This document shows positions 15,983 through 23,762 of a stretch of DNA of 32,610 nt, in pieces. Below the pieces are notes generated by a model. It saw nothing but the letters and a program-made list of their open reading frames with translations, did no database searches and was not told the origin of the DNA. The position numbers were made by a program, and so were the translations under genes. Each line of letters begins with the position of its first letter. Positions within the stretch are counted from its first letter, which is position 1. The stretch spans positions 1-32,610 of the forward strand of contig CALXRC010000025.1 of NCBI GenBank assembly GCA_944390865.1, read 5' to 3'. Origin of the DNA: an uncultured Spirochaetales bacterium (GTDB taxonomy: Bacteria > Spirochaetota > Spirochaetia > Sphaerochaetales > Sphaerochaetaceae).

Positions 15983-16013
15983 AAAAAAAATCCCCCCGCA
16001 CATGGACGAGGGG
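15983..16013 (-). terminator. his attenuator terminator (segments 3:4)
   Basis: On the minus strand CCCCTCG (16013-16007) and CGGGGGG (15998-15992) form a 7-bp stem with one G-U pair and an 8-base loop, followed by A and eight Ts (15990-15983). It ends directly at the hisG ribosome site, so read-through is needed for any his gene expression from the upstream promoter. Confidence 0.9.
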
Positions 16014-16071
16014 TTATCTGAAGACAAGACCTGCCATGCTTCATCCGCTTTACGAATAATGATGGTGGCAG
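16001..16071 (-). promoter_or_regulatory. his attenuator switching segments (pause and antiterminator hairpins)
   Basis: Minus-strand RNA: segment 1, CUGCCA inside the leader His codons (16071-16066), pairs with segment 2, UGGCAG (16036-16031). Segment 2, CAUGG plus AGG (16038-16034 and 16032-16030), can instead pair with segment 3, CCU and CCAUG (16011-16009 and 16005-16001). Segment 3 includes the 5' arm and loop of the terminator, so 2:3 and 3:4 exclude each other. A ribosome stalled on the His codons would mask segment 1 and favour read-through. Pairings are hand-derived. Confidence 0.75.
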
Positions 16072-16085
16072 TGTCTGTTGATCAT
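16050..16085 (-). CDS. hisL: His-rich leader peptide of the his operon
   Basis: A 12-codon frame encodes MINRHCHHHYS and stops at TAA. Four of eleven residues are His, three of them consecutive. AGGAG (16099-16095) lies 9 bases before the ATG, and the frame sits between a near-consensus promoter and the attenuator terminator. It has no role as a protein; its translation rate senses charged tRNA-His, as in the enteric his leader. It is too short for ordinary gene finding. Confidence 0.88.
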   Translation of the reverse strand: MINRHCHHHYS

Positions 16086-16111
16086 TGCTTCAAGCTCCTG
16101 ATTATGCTCAG

Positions 16112-16141
16112 ATTCTAAAAACTATCTTAATTCTTAGTCAA
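16112..16141 (-). promoter_or_regulatory. Promoter of the his operon
   Basis: Minus strand: -35 TTGACT (16141-16136), an 18-base spacer, and -10 TAGAAT (16117-16112), each matching the sigma-70 consensus at 5 of 6 positions. The start of transcription would fall near 16105, giving a leader of about 20 bases before the leader-peptide ATG. Confidence 0.8.
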
Positions 16142-16158
16142 GTTTTCTCTTACCCTTT

Positions 16159-16758
16159 TCACTTTCCTTTCTCATTGCTGTCCCACCACTGGGCATCTCT
16201 GTCGACATGGATCTCGTAGGCGCTCTGCTTGATGGAAAGGTTTCTGACAGCCAGAACAATGATGAAGACAGACAGCAGGATAAGTATTATGCCGAGGATC
16301 GTGAAAAGCGCGTTGTTGATCATTGCAGGGAAGATGTACATGATCAGGGCAAGCACAACTGAGATCGCCGCATTGGTCACCACACCGTAGCTCTCATAAC
16401 CCTGCCGCTTCAGCAGCCAGACTTCAAGAAGCTCAGACAGGGCCGACAGCAGCAGCCAGGTGGCTATGAGATAGACAGTCCAGTCGGCTATTCTGGCTCC
16501 TGAGGCAGATGCGGCGAAGTACACGACAATGATCCCCACGACAAGAGACAGAAGCGTACGCAGCAGATTGACGGAGAAGTAGGCTCCCGCCTTTCTTATC
16601 TTCCAGGTCAGTGCAAGGGCATAAATGCTCTCAATTATCGTATAGATTCCATAGATTATGACTGCAACCTTAATCACCATTGAGGGGCTGACCAGTACAA
16701 AGATTCCTGTGATCAGCAGCAGAATCCCGCTGATTACAGCCTGCCATTGTGCTTTCAT
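16159..16758 (-). CDS. DUF308/HdeD-like integral membrane protein
   Basis: A 199-residue protein with about six hydrophobic helices in pairs, beginning MKAQWQAVISGILLLITGIF and having repeated G-I/L-x-L-L-x-G helical motifs, as in the HdeD/DUF308 family. In E. coli HdeD contributes to acid resistance; for this protein no function is known. The C-terminus is a polar tail of about 25 residues. The ATG is preceded by GAGGAGGT. It lies upstream of the his promoter in the same direction and diverges from the HAD gene by 49 bases. Confidence 0.75.
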   Translation of the reverse strand: MKAQWQAVISGILLLITGIFVLVSPSMVIKVAVIIYGIYTIIESIYALALTWKIRKAGAYFSVNLLRTLLSLVVGIIVVYFAASASGARIADWTVYLIATWLLLSALSELLEVWLLKRQGYESYGVVTNAAISVVLALIMYIFPAMINNALFTILGIILILLSVFIIVLAVRNLSIKQSAYEIHVDRDAQWWDSNEKGK

Positions 16759-16807
16759 AAAGACCTCCTCTTGTATCGCTCACGGCCTTCAGTTTAGAGT
16801 GGAGCAT

Positions 16808-17497
16808 ATGCACAAATACAAATATCTGCTGCTTGACGCCGACGGCACCTTCCTTGATTTTGCCAGGACAGAAAAGCTCGCGCTTGAGAAGCTTTTCCAG
16901 CATTATTCAATTGAATGCTCCAGCGATATGCTCTGTCTATATCATAACGCAAACAGGCAGTGCTGGGAAGATTTGGAAAAAGGGCTCATCAGCGTATCAG
17001 AACTTGAGACTCTGCGATTTGAACGGTTTTTCTCAGCCATCCGCCGGCCTGTGAGCGCACAGGAGGCAAGCGGACGCTATATCACGCTGCTTGCCTCAAA
17101 CGCATTCTATCTGGAAGGAGCAGAGAAGTTTCTGGAAGAGGCTGGAAAGGAATACAGGCTTGCCGTGATAACAAACGGAATCAGCATAGTGCAGACGGAA
17201 AGGCTCAGGGCACTGAACGCACTGAGATTCTTCTCTCATGTCATCATCAGCCAGGACATCGGAATCTCAAAGCCGGCAAAGGGCTTCTTTGACAGGACGC
17301 TTGAGATCATCGGCGCCTCTGCTTCTGAATGCCTGATCATAGGAGACAGCCTCACTTCCGATATCGCAGGAGGAATCGGCAGCGGCATTGACACGCTGTG
17401 GTATCATCCGGCAGCAGCCTGTCCTGACAGCAATATGCCAGCCACATACTCGGCAGGCAGTTATGATGAGATTCTCAGCATACTGAAGTCACTGTAA
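16808..17497 (+). CDS. HAD-superfamily nucleotidase, YjjG/YfnB-like
   Basis: A 229-residue haloacid-dehalogenase hydrolase. Motif I YLLLDADGTFLDF holds the nucleophile and acid-base aspartates; motif II is VITNG; motif III Lys is in GISKPAKGFF; motif IV acidic pair is in IIGDSLTSDIAGG. The helical cap between residues 18 and 90 and the overall pattern resemble YjjG/YfnB 5'-nucleotidases (TIGR02254), which clear non-canonical pyrimidine nucleotides; the substrate is inferred only. The start at 16808 gives the normal family N-terminus; the GGAG lies only 3 bases ahead. The stop abuts the convergent FKBP stop with no spacer. Confidence 0.85.
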   Translation: MHKYKYLLLDADGTFLDFARTEKLALEKLFQHYSIECSSDMLCLYHNANRQCWEDLEKGLISVSELETLRFERFFSAIRRPVSAQEASGRYITLLASNAFYLEGAEKFLEEAGKEYRLAVITNGISIVQTERLRALNALRFFSHVIISQDIGISKPAKGFFDRTLEIIGASASECLIIGDSLTSDIAGGIGSGIDTLWYHPAAACPDSNMPATYSAGSYDEILSILKSL

Positions 17498-18232
17498 TCA
17501 GCGGTCTATGCTGATCAGTTCAATGTCAAAGATCATCAGCTGGTTCGGCCCTATGTTGCCGTTTCCGAACTGGCCATAGGCCTGAGAAGGATGAATCCAG
17601 GCCCTGACACGCTCTCCTTCTGTCATCTGAGTGACGACGGCAGAGAAGCCGGGAATAGTATCGGCAAGATTAACCTGCACGCCGATTCCGCTTGATTCGG
17701 TCACGCTGCCGTCCATTGTCGACATCTGATAGATGACAGTGACGGAATCACCTGATCCCGGATGATCTGATCCGGTTCCCTGCCTCAGCACTTCATACTG
17801 GACCTGGCCGGAGACAGAGACGACATCAGAGCGTTCTGCGTTGGAAGCCAGGAAAGCTTCTGCCTGAGACAGGTTCTCCTGCATCAGCTGTGTGATCATC
17901 TCTTCAGCCTTTCTGTAGACCTCGCTCTGGTACTCCATGGCAATCTGTGCCATTTCCTCCTGAGTGTAAAGCTGAGTGCCGTTTGTATAGTCACTGGCCC
18001 CCATGGCTATGTAGATTGTGTTGACTCCGTCAAAATTATGATCAAGGGAGGCGCTCATCTGGTAGCCGAACACATAGGCAAAACGGTCCTGAAGGCTCTC
18101 AGGAGCCGCCAGCGAATCTGTATTCACGGCAGAGGAAGAAACGGTGACAGTGGTTTCTGCCGTGCCTGAGGCAAAACAGGCTGCCAGACTGAGAAAAGAA
18201 AGTAAGATAACCGCAACGCTGCATCTTCTCAT
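17498..18232 (-). CDS. FKBP-type peptidyl-prolyl isomerase, lipoprotein
   Basis: Exported folding catalyst of 244 residues. The N-terminus has Arg-Arg, a hydrophobic core and the lipobox LAAC (Cys19), so it is probably a lipid-anchored periplasmic protein. Residues 50-130 form the Mip/FkpA-like helical dimer segment. The C-terminal FKBP domain (about 145-244) has QVQYEVLRQGTG, DSVTVIYQMSTMDGSV, and a typical GERVRAWIHPSQAYGQFG end. Some active-site aromatic residues differ from human FKBP12 (IPGFSAVVTQM in place of IPGWEEGV), so activity may be low. ATG at 18232 rather than the TTG one codon earlier. Confidence 0.88.
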   Translation of the reverse strand: MRRCSVAVILLSFLSLAACFASGTAETTVTVSSSAVNTDSLAAPESLQDRFAYVFGYQMSASLDHNFDGVNTIYIAMGASDYTNGTQLYTQEEMAQIAMEYQSEVYRKAEEMITQLMQENLSQAEAFLASNAERSDVVSVSGQVQYEVLRQGTGSDHPGSGDSVTVIYQMSTMDGSVTESSGIGVQVNLADTIPGFSAVVTQMTEGERVRAWIHPSQAYGQFGNGNIGPNQLMIFDIELISIDR

Positions 18233-18269
18233 CAATGTAATCCCCTATTCCCTTTCTTCCACCTGAAAA

Positions 18270-18298
18270 AATATACCAAAGCAGTTTCCATTGGTCAA
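18270..18298 (-). promoter_or_regulatory. Promoter of the FKBP gene
   Basis: Minus strand: -35 TTGACC (18298-18293), 17-base spacer, -10 TATATT (18275-18270); 5 of 6 matches each. A perfect 12-bp palindrome GACTGATCAGTC (18303-18314) lies just upstream and overlaps the fumarase beta stop; it may be a regulator site. Confidence 0.75.
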
Positions 18299-18308
18299 AC
18301 TGGACTGA

Positions 18309-18818
18309 TCAGTCAGGCAGGCAGTCAATGAGACAGACAGCGGGAAAGTCATGAACCTGCAGTTCCAGCAGGGCTTCAGGTCCCAGCTCAGGATAGGCGA
18401 TCAGGCGCGAGGAGGTCACGCAGGACGCATACAGTGCCCCGCAGCCGCCGTAAGCCTGAAGATACAGTCCCCTGTATTTTTTCACCGCCTCAGCCACCTC
18501 CCTGCTTCTCGGCCCCTTGCCGATCATGACGCGCAGTCCATGTTCCATCAGAAGCGGAGAGTACGGATCCATGCGGGCGGACGTCGTCGGGCCGCATGAA
18601 CCTATGACGCAGCCTTCGGGAGCCGGACTCGGCCCCATGTAATAGACAGCCTGGCGGGAAATGTCGACAGGAAGCTGTTCTGCCCGCATTATGGCCTCAT
18701 ACAGCTTTTTGTGAACCTGATCGCGCCCTACAAGGAGCTTTCCTTCCAGAATGACCTCATCTCCGGCCCTCACAGACTGAATGGCCTTTTCTTCAAATGG
18801 AAGCTTGAGCGTGATCAC
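18309..18818 (-). CDS. Class I fumarate hydratase, beta subunit (C-terminal domain)
   Basis: A 169-residue beta subunit of the two-component Fe-S hydratase family (fumarase/L-tartrate dehydratase). The signature YYMGPSPAPEGCVIGSCGPT-TSARMD is present, with later QAYGGCGALYASCV. The alpha gene overlaps it by GTGA, and the pair matches the N- and C-terminal halves of single-chain FumA. Substrate is most likely fumarate/malate; tartrate cannot be excluded. GTG start. Confidence 0.87.
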   Translation of the reverse strand: MITLKLPFEEKAIQSVRAGDEVILEGKLLVGRDQVHKKLYEAIMRAEQLPVDISRQAVYYMGPSPAPEGCVIGSCGPTTSARMDPYSPLLMEHGLRVMIGKGPRSREVAEAVKKYRGLYLQAYGGCGALYASCVTSSRLIAYPELGPEALLELQVHDFPAVCLIDCLPD

Positions 18819-19657
18819 AGCTGGCCCTCCTCTATTTCAATGAATGCTTTTCTGTCAGCCCAGCAGTTGATGCTGACAGCAACAGGCAGGCCCGCAATAT
18901 GTGTTGGAAGGTACTCAACCGCCGCAGCAAGGCAGGTATTGATTCCGCCAAGACCTCCCGGGCCTATTCCCAGACTGTTCACCTCATCAAGTATCCTCTT
19001 CTCCAGAGCGGCATAGCGCTGATCGCTGTTCGGTCTGTCAGCAGGACGGACCAGAGCCTTCTTGCTGAGCACGGAGGCCTTGTCCATAGTGGCGCCTATG
19101 CCGATGCCCAGGAACATCGGAGGACAGGGCTTTCCTCCAGCAGCCCTGACGATATCAAGGACAGCAGCCACGACCCCGTCTTCTCCGTCAGTAGGACGGA
19201 TCATTCTGACAGAAGAGCAGTTCTCGCTTCCGAAGCCTTTCAGCAGGAAACTTACTGAAGCGCCCTTTCCGTCCCTGAGCTGCCAGTCGAAGATGACCGG
19301 AAGGTCTGTTCCTGTGTTGATCCGGTCATAGACAGGATCATTCACACAGCTCTTTCTGTAGAAGGCTTTCTGTGCAGCATTCAGCGCTGCCTCATTAACC
19401 GCCCGCTCTATTGCGGCAGGTCTTATTGACGAGTCTCTTCCCAGTTCGACAAAAGCATAGAACAGACCGCAGTCCTGGCACAGGGGCAGCATGCTGTTCT
19501 CTGCAATGGAGATATTCTTCAGAATATATTCCAGAGCCTTCCTGCCGGCCGGAGAGGTCTCTCTCTCGAAGGCCGCGGCTATCAGCGTCCTGCAGTCATC
19601 AGGCAGTATCCTAACTGCATCCATCAATGCTTTCTCGATTCTCTTTTCCGCTTCCAT
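18815..19657 (-). CDS. Class I fumarate hydratase, alpha subunit (Fe-S domain)
   Basis: A 280-residue subunit carrying the [4Fe-4S] active site. The three expected cysteines occur in LPLCQDCGLFYAFVELG, FGSENCSSVRM and GGKPCPPMFLGIGIG; further motifs are GIGPGGLGGINTCLA and LPTHIAGLPVAVSINCWADR. The oxygen-sensitive class I enzyme fits an anaerobic lifestyle. The ATG lies 3 bases after the stop of the upstream radical-SAM gene, at the 3' end of the long operon. Confidence 0.88.
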   Translation of the reverse strand: MEAEKRIEKALMDAVRILPDDCRTLIAAAFERETSPAGRKALEYILKNISIAENSMLPLCQDCGLFYAFVELGRDSSIRPAAIERAVNEAALNAAQKAFYRKSCVNDPVYDRINTGTDLPVIFDWQLRDGKGASVSFLLKGFGSENCSSVRMIRPTDGEDGVVAAVLDIVRAAGGKPCPPMFLGIGIGATMDKASVLSKKALVRPADRPNSDQRYAALEKRILDEVNSLGIGPGGLGGINTCLAAAVEYLPTHIAGLPVAVSINCWADRKAFIEIEEGQL

Positions 19658-19660
19658 GGC

Positions 19661-20629
19661 TCATATACTATCACTGAGGCAGCCCTGCTGCCAGCCTCTG
19701 TTTTCCATATAGAGATCAACAAGCTCAAGCACGTCGCGCTTATCAGGGAAATGAAGCGGATTGACCAGACGGGAGGCAGTCATCTCGCTCATAAGGCGTT
19801 CAACTACGACTGACCTGTCAAGGTGAGCAAGCAGCACAGCAGCAGTATGGACAAAGCGCTCCAGTGACAGCACAGGATAACAGCCCAGGCTCTTATAGTC
19901 ATCAAGCAGACGTGTCCCCCTTGTCAGGCAGAGATTGTGAATCTTCACGGCATCGCTTGCGCATCTGTTTATGAAACGGATTGTCTCAATGCTCTTTTCC
20001 AGATTCTCATAACAGGGAAGAATCATCATATGAGTGCACAGCTTGAGACCGTGAGCGTGGATTCTCTGTGCGGCATCGGCAAAGCAGGCCGCATCATGTC
20101 CTCTTCCAAGCCGGCGCAGCGTGTCATCATCAGCACTCTGCAGCCCGGCCTCAACCCAGACTTCTCTCTTGTCTGTCCTGTATGAAGCAAGCAGATCAAG
20201 CACTTCATCAGACAGCAGATCCGGCCGTGTGGATACGATGAGGGAGACAAAATCAGCCCTCTCAAGCGCCATGTCATACAGCTTCTTCAGCCTGCCGGCC
20301 GGTGCATTTGTGTTGCTCCAGGACTGAAAGTAGAGCATGGCAAGCTCAGCCTTATAGCGGTAGCGTATATACTTCAGTCCTCTGTCTATCTGGGCAGCTA
20401 TGTCCGATTCAGGCTTAAGCAGCAGGCTCTGGCTCTCCTTCAGGTCTTTCTCCTGTGGACGCAGATGAACCGCAGTCCCTCCGGTTCCGTCACAGAAAGC
20501 ACAGCCTCCGCGTCCGAGGGCATCCCGGTTCGGGCAGGACAGGCCGGCATCAACGCTGACACGGTAAACGCGCCTGCCCCCGTATTTTTCTGCAAGATAG
20601 TCAGAGTAAGTGTTCCAGTGCCTTTTCAT
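19661..20629 (-). CDS. Radical SAM protein, YhcC/TIGR01212 family
   Basis: A 322-residue radical SAM enzyme with an unusual cluster motif, SCPNRDALGRGGCAFCDGTG, where three cysteines bind the [4Fe-4S] centre. Later motifs include YFQSWSNTNAP, SLIVSTRPDLLSDEVLDLL, VEAGLQSADDDTLRRLGRGH and KLCTHMMILPCYENLEK; WNTYSDYLAEKYGGRRVYRV is the family N-terminus. Substrate and biological role of this family are unknown to me. ATGA overlap with the patatin gene upstream. Confidence 0.88.
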   Translation of the reverse strand: MKRHWNTYSDYLAEKYGGRRVYRVSVDAGLSCPNRDALGRGGCAFCDGTGGTAVHLRPQEKDLKESQSLLLKPESDIAAQIDRGLKYIRYRYKAELAMLYFQSWSNTNAPAGRLKKLYDMALERADFVSLIVSTRPDLLSDEVLDLLASYRTDKREVWVEAGLQSADDDTLRRLGRGHDAACFADAAQRIHAHGLKLCTHMMILPCYENLEKSIETIRFINRCASDAVKIHNLCLTRGTRLLDDYKSLGCYPVLSLERFVHTAAVLLAHLDRSVVVERLMSEMTASRLVNPLHFPDKRDVLELVDLYMENRGWQQGCLSDSI

Positions 20630-22833
20630 TCGACACTCAGCGCCAGCGACATGCGTCCTGTGAAAGAAGCATGGAATACAAGAGAGATGTCTCCCAGAGA
20701 GGAGACAAAGCCAAGTCCGAGGACACCCCCGGCCTCAAGGCTGTCAAGCATGGCAAAGGGTATTAAGGAAGAGTCAGAGTGCGCATTCAGCACAATGTCA
20801 TCCCCGCAGAGCGCCTGCATGAAGCCTCCGGCCATGAAATACAGCCCCTGTCCGTCAGGACTCAGGTTGCAGCGGTAAAGGACTTCAAAGTCCACATAAT
20901 CCTTAGTGAGCTGGCCGAACTGAGTGACGACATAGCTTTGAAGCAGCTCATCAGGACCGCGGGAAGAGAAGAAGCTGAGATTCAGCAGCATTGAGCTCCT
21001 TCCGCCTTCTGTAAGCCTGATTGAGCTGTCAAAATCAAGCCTTGCCGTGTAAAACCAGGCCCTGTCCCAGCCGATCGAGAGAGAGGCCTGGAGGCCAAGT
21101 CCTGTCTCGTTCAGCTCTTCAAAACGCCTGCTGTCAAGACTGTAGCTGACAGTCAGCTGCGGAACAGAATGCCTGGCATGTTCCCACAGAGGCGGTCCGG
21201 GGTAAGGCACATGAGCAGAGGACTGCACAGAGGAAAGGATGTAATAGTCATAGCTGACAAGCAGATCAAGACGCTGGCTGTAGAACGGAAGGAAGGCCAG
21301 GTCTGCCCAGGCTGCAAAATTCCAGTCCCTTGTAGGATAGCGGTGCATATACAGCCTGTCTGACAGTGCTGACATGCCTCCGAAAGCCCCCCTCAGACCG
21401 AGCTCAAGCCCCCAGGTGTCTGACAGATAGAAAAACGAGGAAAGCGACAATGTGTTCTCCTGACCTATCCTCAGGGCAGGCGTTATGCAGATCTGATCCA
21501 GCCAGAAATCAACCGAGAGAGTGAAATCAGGATTGAGCATCAGGCGGAAGTTTCCGCTGCGGGCATCAAGCCATGAGGCAGCTCCGCCGCTGAGTCCGAT
21601 GCTGATCGCGGTCTTCGGTTCAAGATAATCGCGAGAGGAGACATGAATGATCCCGTCAACGAACTTGTAGCTCACAGTCATTTTGTTTGCCATAAGGCGG
21701 ACCATGTTGAGCTGTCTGTCGATTTTCTCTATTGACTGCTCATCATAAAGAGAGCCGATAAAGACATCGAACCATGACGAGAAGCGCTGGATATCAGGGG
21801 AAAAAGAAAAGCCCTCTATAGTCTGATACGGAAGATCTGAATAGCCGGGCACTGCTTCGCCGTCTCCGCCCAGGCGCTTTTCAAGCTCATCGAAGACGGC
21901 CTCATTCTCTCTCACGCAGTCCCGTCCTGTTTCAACGACGGCAGCAGGATCTGAAAAGTCCGCCACAAAGACAGAACCGGTATCAGGAATCAGCACATAG
22001 TCTGCATCCTCATACTGCTCGCGGCTTTTCATCTGGCCTACCAGCGTCAGATACTGATTCAGCGAGCCTGTGAGGGAATCTATGACCTTTGTGTTCTCGG
22101 CTGTGAGCGTCACGCTCTCATTGACATCGACAGCCAGCACTATGTCAGCACCAAGCTGACGTGCTGAATCAATCGGAAGGTTGTTGTACACCCCGCCGTC
22201 AACGACATAGGTTCCGTCATCAAGCACAAGGGCCGGGAAGACGAATGGCATGGACATCGTCCCCCTCAGGGCCTCATACAGTGAACCTGAGTCAAAGATA
22301 ATGCCCTCTCCCGTCTGGTAATCAGTGCCTGTGGCCCTGAACGGAATCGGCAGATCGTCAAACGAATCAATGTATTCAATGCGGCAGACAGCCTGATGCA
22401 GGATCAGGTTTATCCTCGCATCATCAAGCAGGGCATCGGAATCGCCCAGGCCTGTTTCCGTGATATTCACTGTGAAATTCGGATCTGCCTTCCAGTCATA
22501 GGCCTTCTGGACCAGTCTGTCTGCCTGAGGCGAGAGATTGTAGACAGCCGCCTCCAGATCAGTATTTATGACCAGATCATAGATTTCCCCGGCGCTGTAG
22601 CCTGCAGAATAAAGCCCTCCAATAAGGCCTCCCATGCTTGATCCGATTATGATGTCAGGAGTGATGCCGCGTCTTTCAAGCTCCTCAAGCACGGCAATGT
22701 GCGCAAAGCCCCTTGCCCCTCCGCCTGACAGGACAAGGGCGAAGACAGGGTCATCGCCGCCCGCTGCCGGCAGATTGAGGCAGAAGACAGCGGCCAGAGC
22801 AGTGATAAGCAGAACTTTCCTCAATACAGTCAA
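20626..22833 (-). CDS. Patatin-like phospholipase with POTRA and beta-barrel (type Vd autotransporter, PlpD/FplA-like)
   Basis: A 735-residue outer-membrane protein. A signal peptide (about 1-24) precedes a patatin domain (about 30-300) with the oxyanion loop GGGARG (37-42), nucleophile GSSMGG (Ser66), and catalytic DGG (Asp212). A single POTRA-like segment follows (about 345-415, IEGFSFSPDIQRFSSWFDVF) and then a C-terminal region of alternating amphipathic strands fitting a 16-strand BamA/FhaC-type barrel. Order and length match type Vd autotransporters such as PlpD of Pseudomonas and FplA of Fusobacterium, which expose or release a phospholipase. A TTG start at 22833 overlaps the fmt stop; AAGGT lies 6 bases upstream and no ATG is available. 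Confidence 0.88.
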   Translation of the reverse strand: MTVLRKVLLITALAAVFCLNLPAAGGDDPVFALVLSGGGARGFAHIAVLEELERRGITPDIIIGSSMGGLIGGLYSAGYSAGEIYDLVINTDLEAAVYNLSPQADRLVQKAYDWKADPNFTVNITETGLGDSDALLDDARINLILHQAVCRIEYIDSFDDLPIPFRATGTDYQTGEGIIFDSGSLYEALRGTMSMPFVFPALVLDDGTYVVDGGVYNNLPIDSARQLGADIVLAVDVNESVTLTAENTKVIDSLTGSLNQYLTLVGQMKSREQYEDADYVLIPDTGSVFVADFSDPAAVVETGRDCVRENEAVFDELEKRLGGDGEAVPGYSDLPYQTIEGFSFSPDIQRFSSWFDVFIGSLYDEQSIEKIDRQLNMVRLMANKMTVSYKFVDGIIHVSSRDYLEPKTAISIGLSGGAASWLDARSGNFRLMLNPDFTLSVDFWLDQICITPALRIGQENTLSLSSFFYLSDTWGLELGLRGAFGGMSALSDRLYMHRYPTRDWNFAAWADLAFLPFYSQRLDLLVSYDYYILSSVQSSAHVPYPGPPLWEHARHSVPQLTVSYSLDSRRFEELNETGLGLQASLSIGWDRAWFYTARLDFDSSIRLTEGGRSSMLLNLSFFSSRGPDELLQSYVVTQFGQLTKDYVDFEVLYRCNLSPDGQGLYFMAGGFMQALCGDDIVLNAHSDSSLIPFAMLDSLEAGGVLGLGFVSSLGDISLVFHASFTGRMSLALSVE

Positions 22834-23762
22834 CTCAGAACCTTGCCGATGATGTCATGCCGTCCGTTGACAAAGGACTGGCTGTCCATATTCTTTCTTG
22901 CGGGAAGCTGGAGCGATGTGACAAAGAGATAGCCGCTTCCCGTAGCGATTTTCAATCCCTTTCCCTTCTCAAAGCCGGCTACTGTGCCGCACTCTTCATC
23001 GCAGACGCACTCCTCAATATCAAAGACGCTGCCGCTTACGCCGGTGAGATAGAGTGGGCTGCCGTCAAGCATGCACTCAGCCTTAGGCCACTGGCTGTAG
23101 GCCCTGATCTGTGCGTGCAGGTCCCGGGCGCTTCTGGTGAAGTCAATGCGTCCGTCAGTCTTTTTTATGAATTCAGTGTAGCTTGCCCCGAACTCAGGCT
23201 GAGGAGTGGGACAGAACACATCGATATTGGAGAAAAGATCGCTCAGAAGCAGAGGCGCAAGCTTCATCACTTTCTCCTCAAGAACGCTGAGCGTCTCGCA
23301 GCCGTCAAGCTCAAAGCTCTGCGCAAGATAAATATCTCCTTCATCAATGCCTGCGGCAATGTCCTGAATGCTTATTCCGGTCTTTCTGTCCTGATTGAGA
23401 ATGGCAGCCTGCAGCGGCGCACAGCCCCTGTACTTCGGAAGCAGAGAAGGATGTATGTTGAACTTATGCCGGAACATTGCCAGAAATTTCGGACCGAAGA
23501 TCTTGCCATAACAGAAACTCACAAGAGTGTCAGGCGCAAAGGCGCTGACCTGAGCGCGGGCGGCAGAACCCAGATGCTCTGGCTGGATCAGAGGCAGGCC
23601 GAGCTCAAGGGCCTTTGCCTTCACAGGAGAAGGAAGAAGAGTGCTTCCCCTTTTTCCCGGCGCATCCGGAGTTGTCAGAACAAGAGAGACAAGCTTATGC
23701 CTGTTCAGCTCCTCAAGTACAGGAACTGCAATTTCCTGAGTGCCTGCAAAAAGTATTCTCAT
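22830..23762 (-). CDS. fmt: Methionyl-tRNA formyltransferase
   Basis: A 310-residue enzyme that formylates initiator Met-tRNA using 10-formyl-THF. MRILFAGTQEIAVPVLEEL is the N-terminal fold; the catalytic region FNIHPSLLPKYRGCAPLQAA has the Asn-His pair, and IDEGDIYLAQ supplies the Asp. The C-terminal OB-like tRNA domain spans about 205-310. In the folate site, FCYGKIFGPKFL is less conserved than the usual AYG-x-I-LP. ATGA overlap with def upstream, the common def-fmt arrangement. Confidence 0.93.
   Translation of the reverse strand: MRILFAGTQEIAVPVLEELNRHKLVSLVLTTPDAPGKRGSTLLPSPVKAKALELGLPLIQPEHLGSAARAQVSAFAPDTLVSFCYGKIFGPKFLAMFRHKFNIHPSLLPKYRGCAPLQAAILNQDRKTGISIQDIAAGIDEGDIYLAQSFELDGCETLSVLEEKVMKLAPLLLSDLFSNIDVFCPTPQPEFGASYTEFIKKTDGRIDFTRSARDLHAQIRAYSQWPKAECMLDGSPLYLTGVSGSVFDIEECVCDEECGTVAGFEKGKGLKIATGSGYLFVTSLQLPARKNMDSQSFVNGRHDIIGKVLS

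Noticed and set aside
15974..16160. T-box or other riboswitch upstream of hisG
   Set aside because: No T-box consensus or long structured leader was seen; the short region is fully explained by a leader peptide and attenuator.
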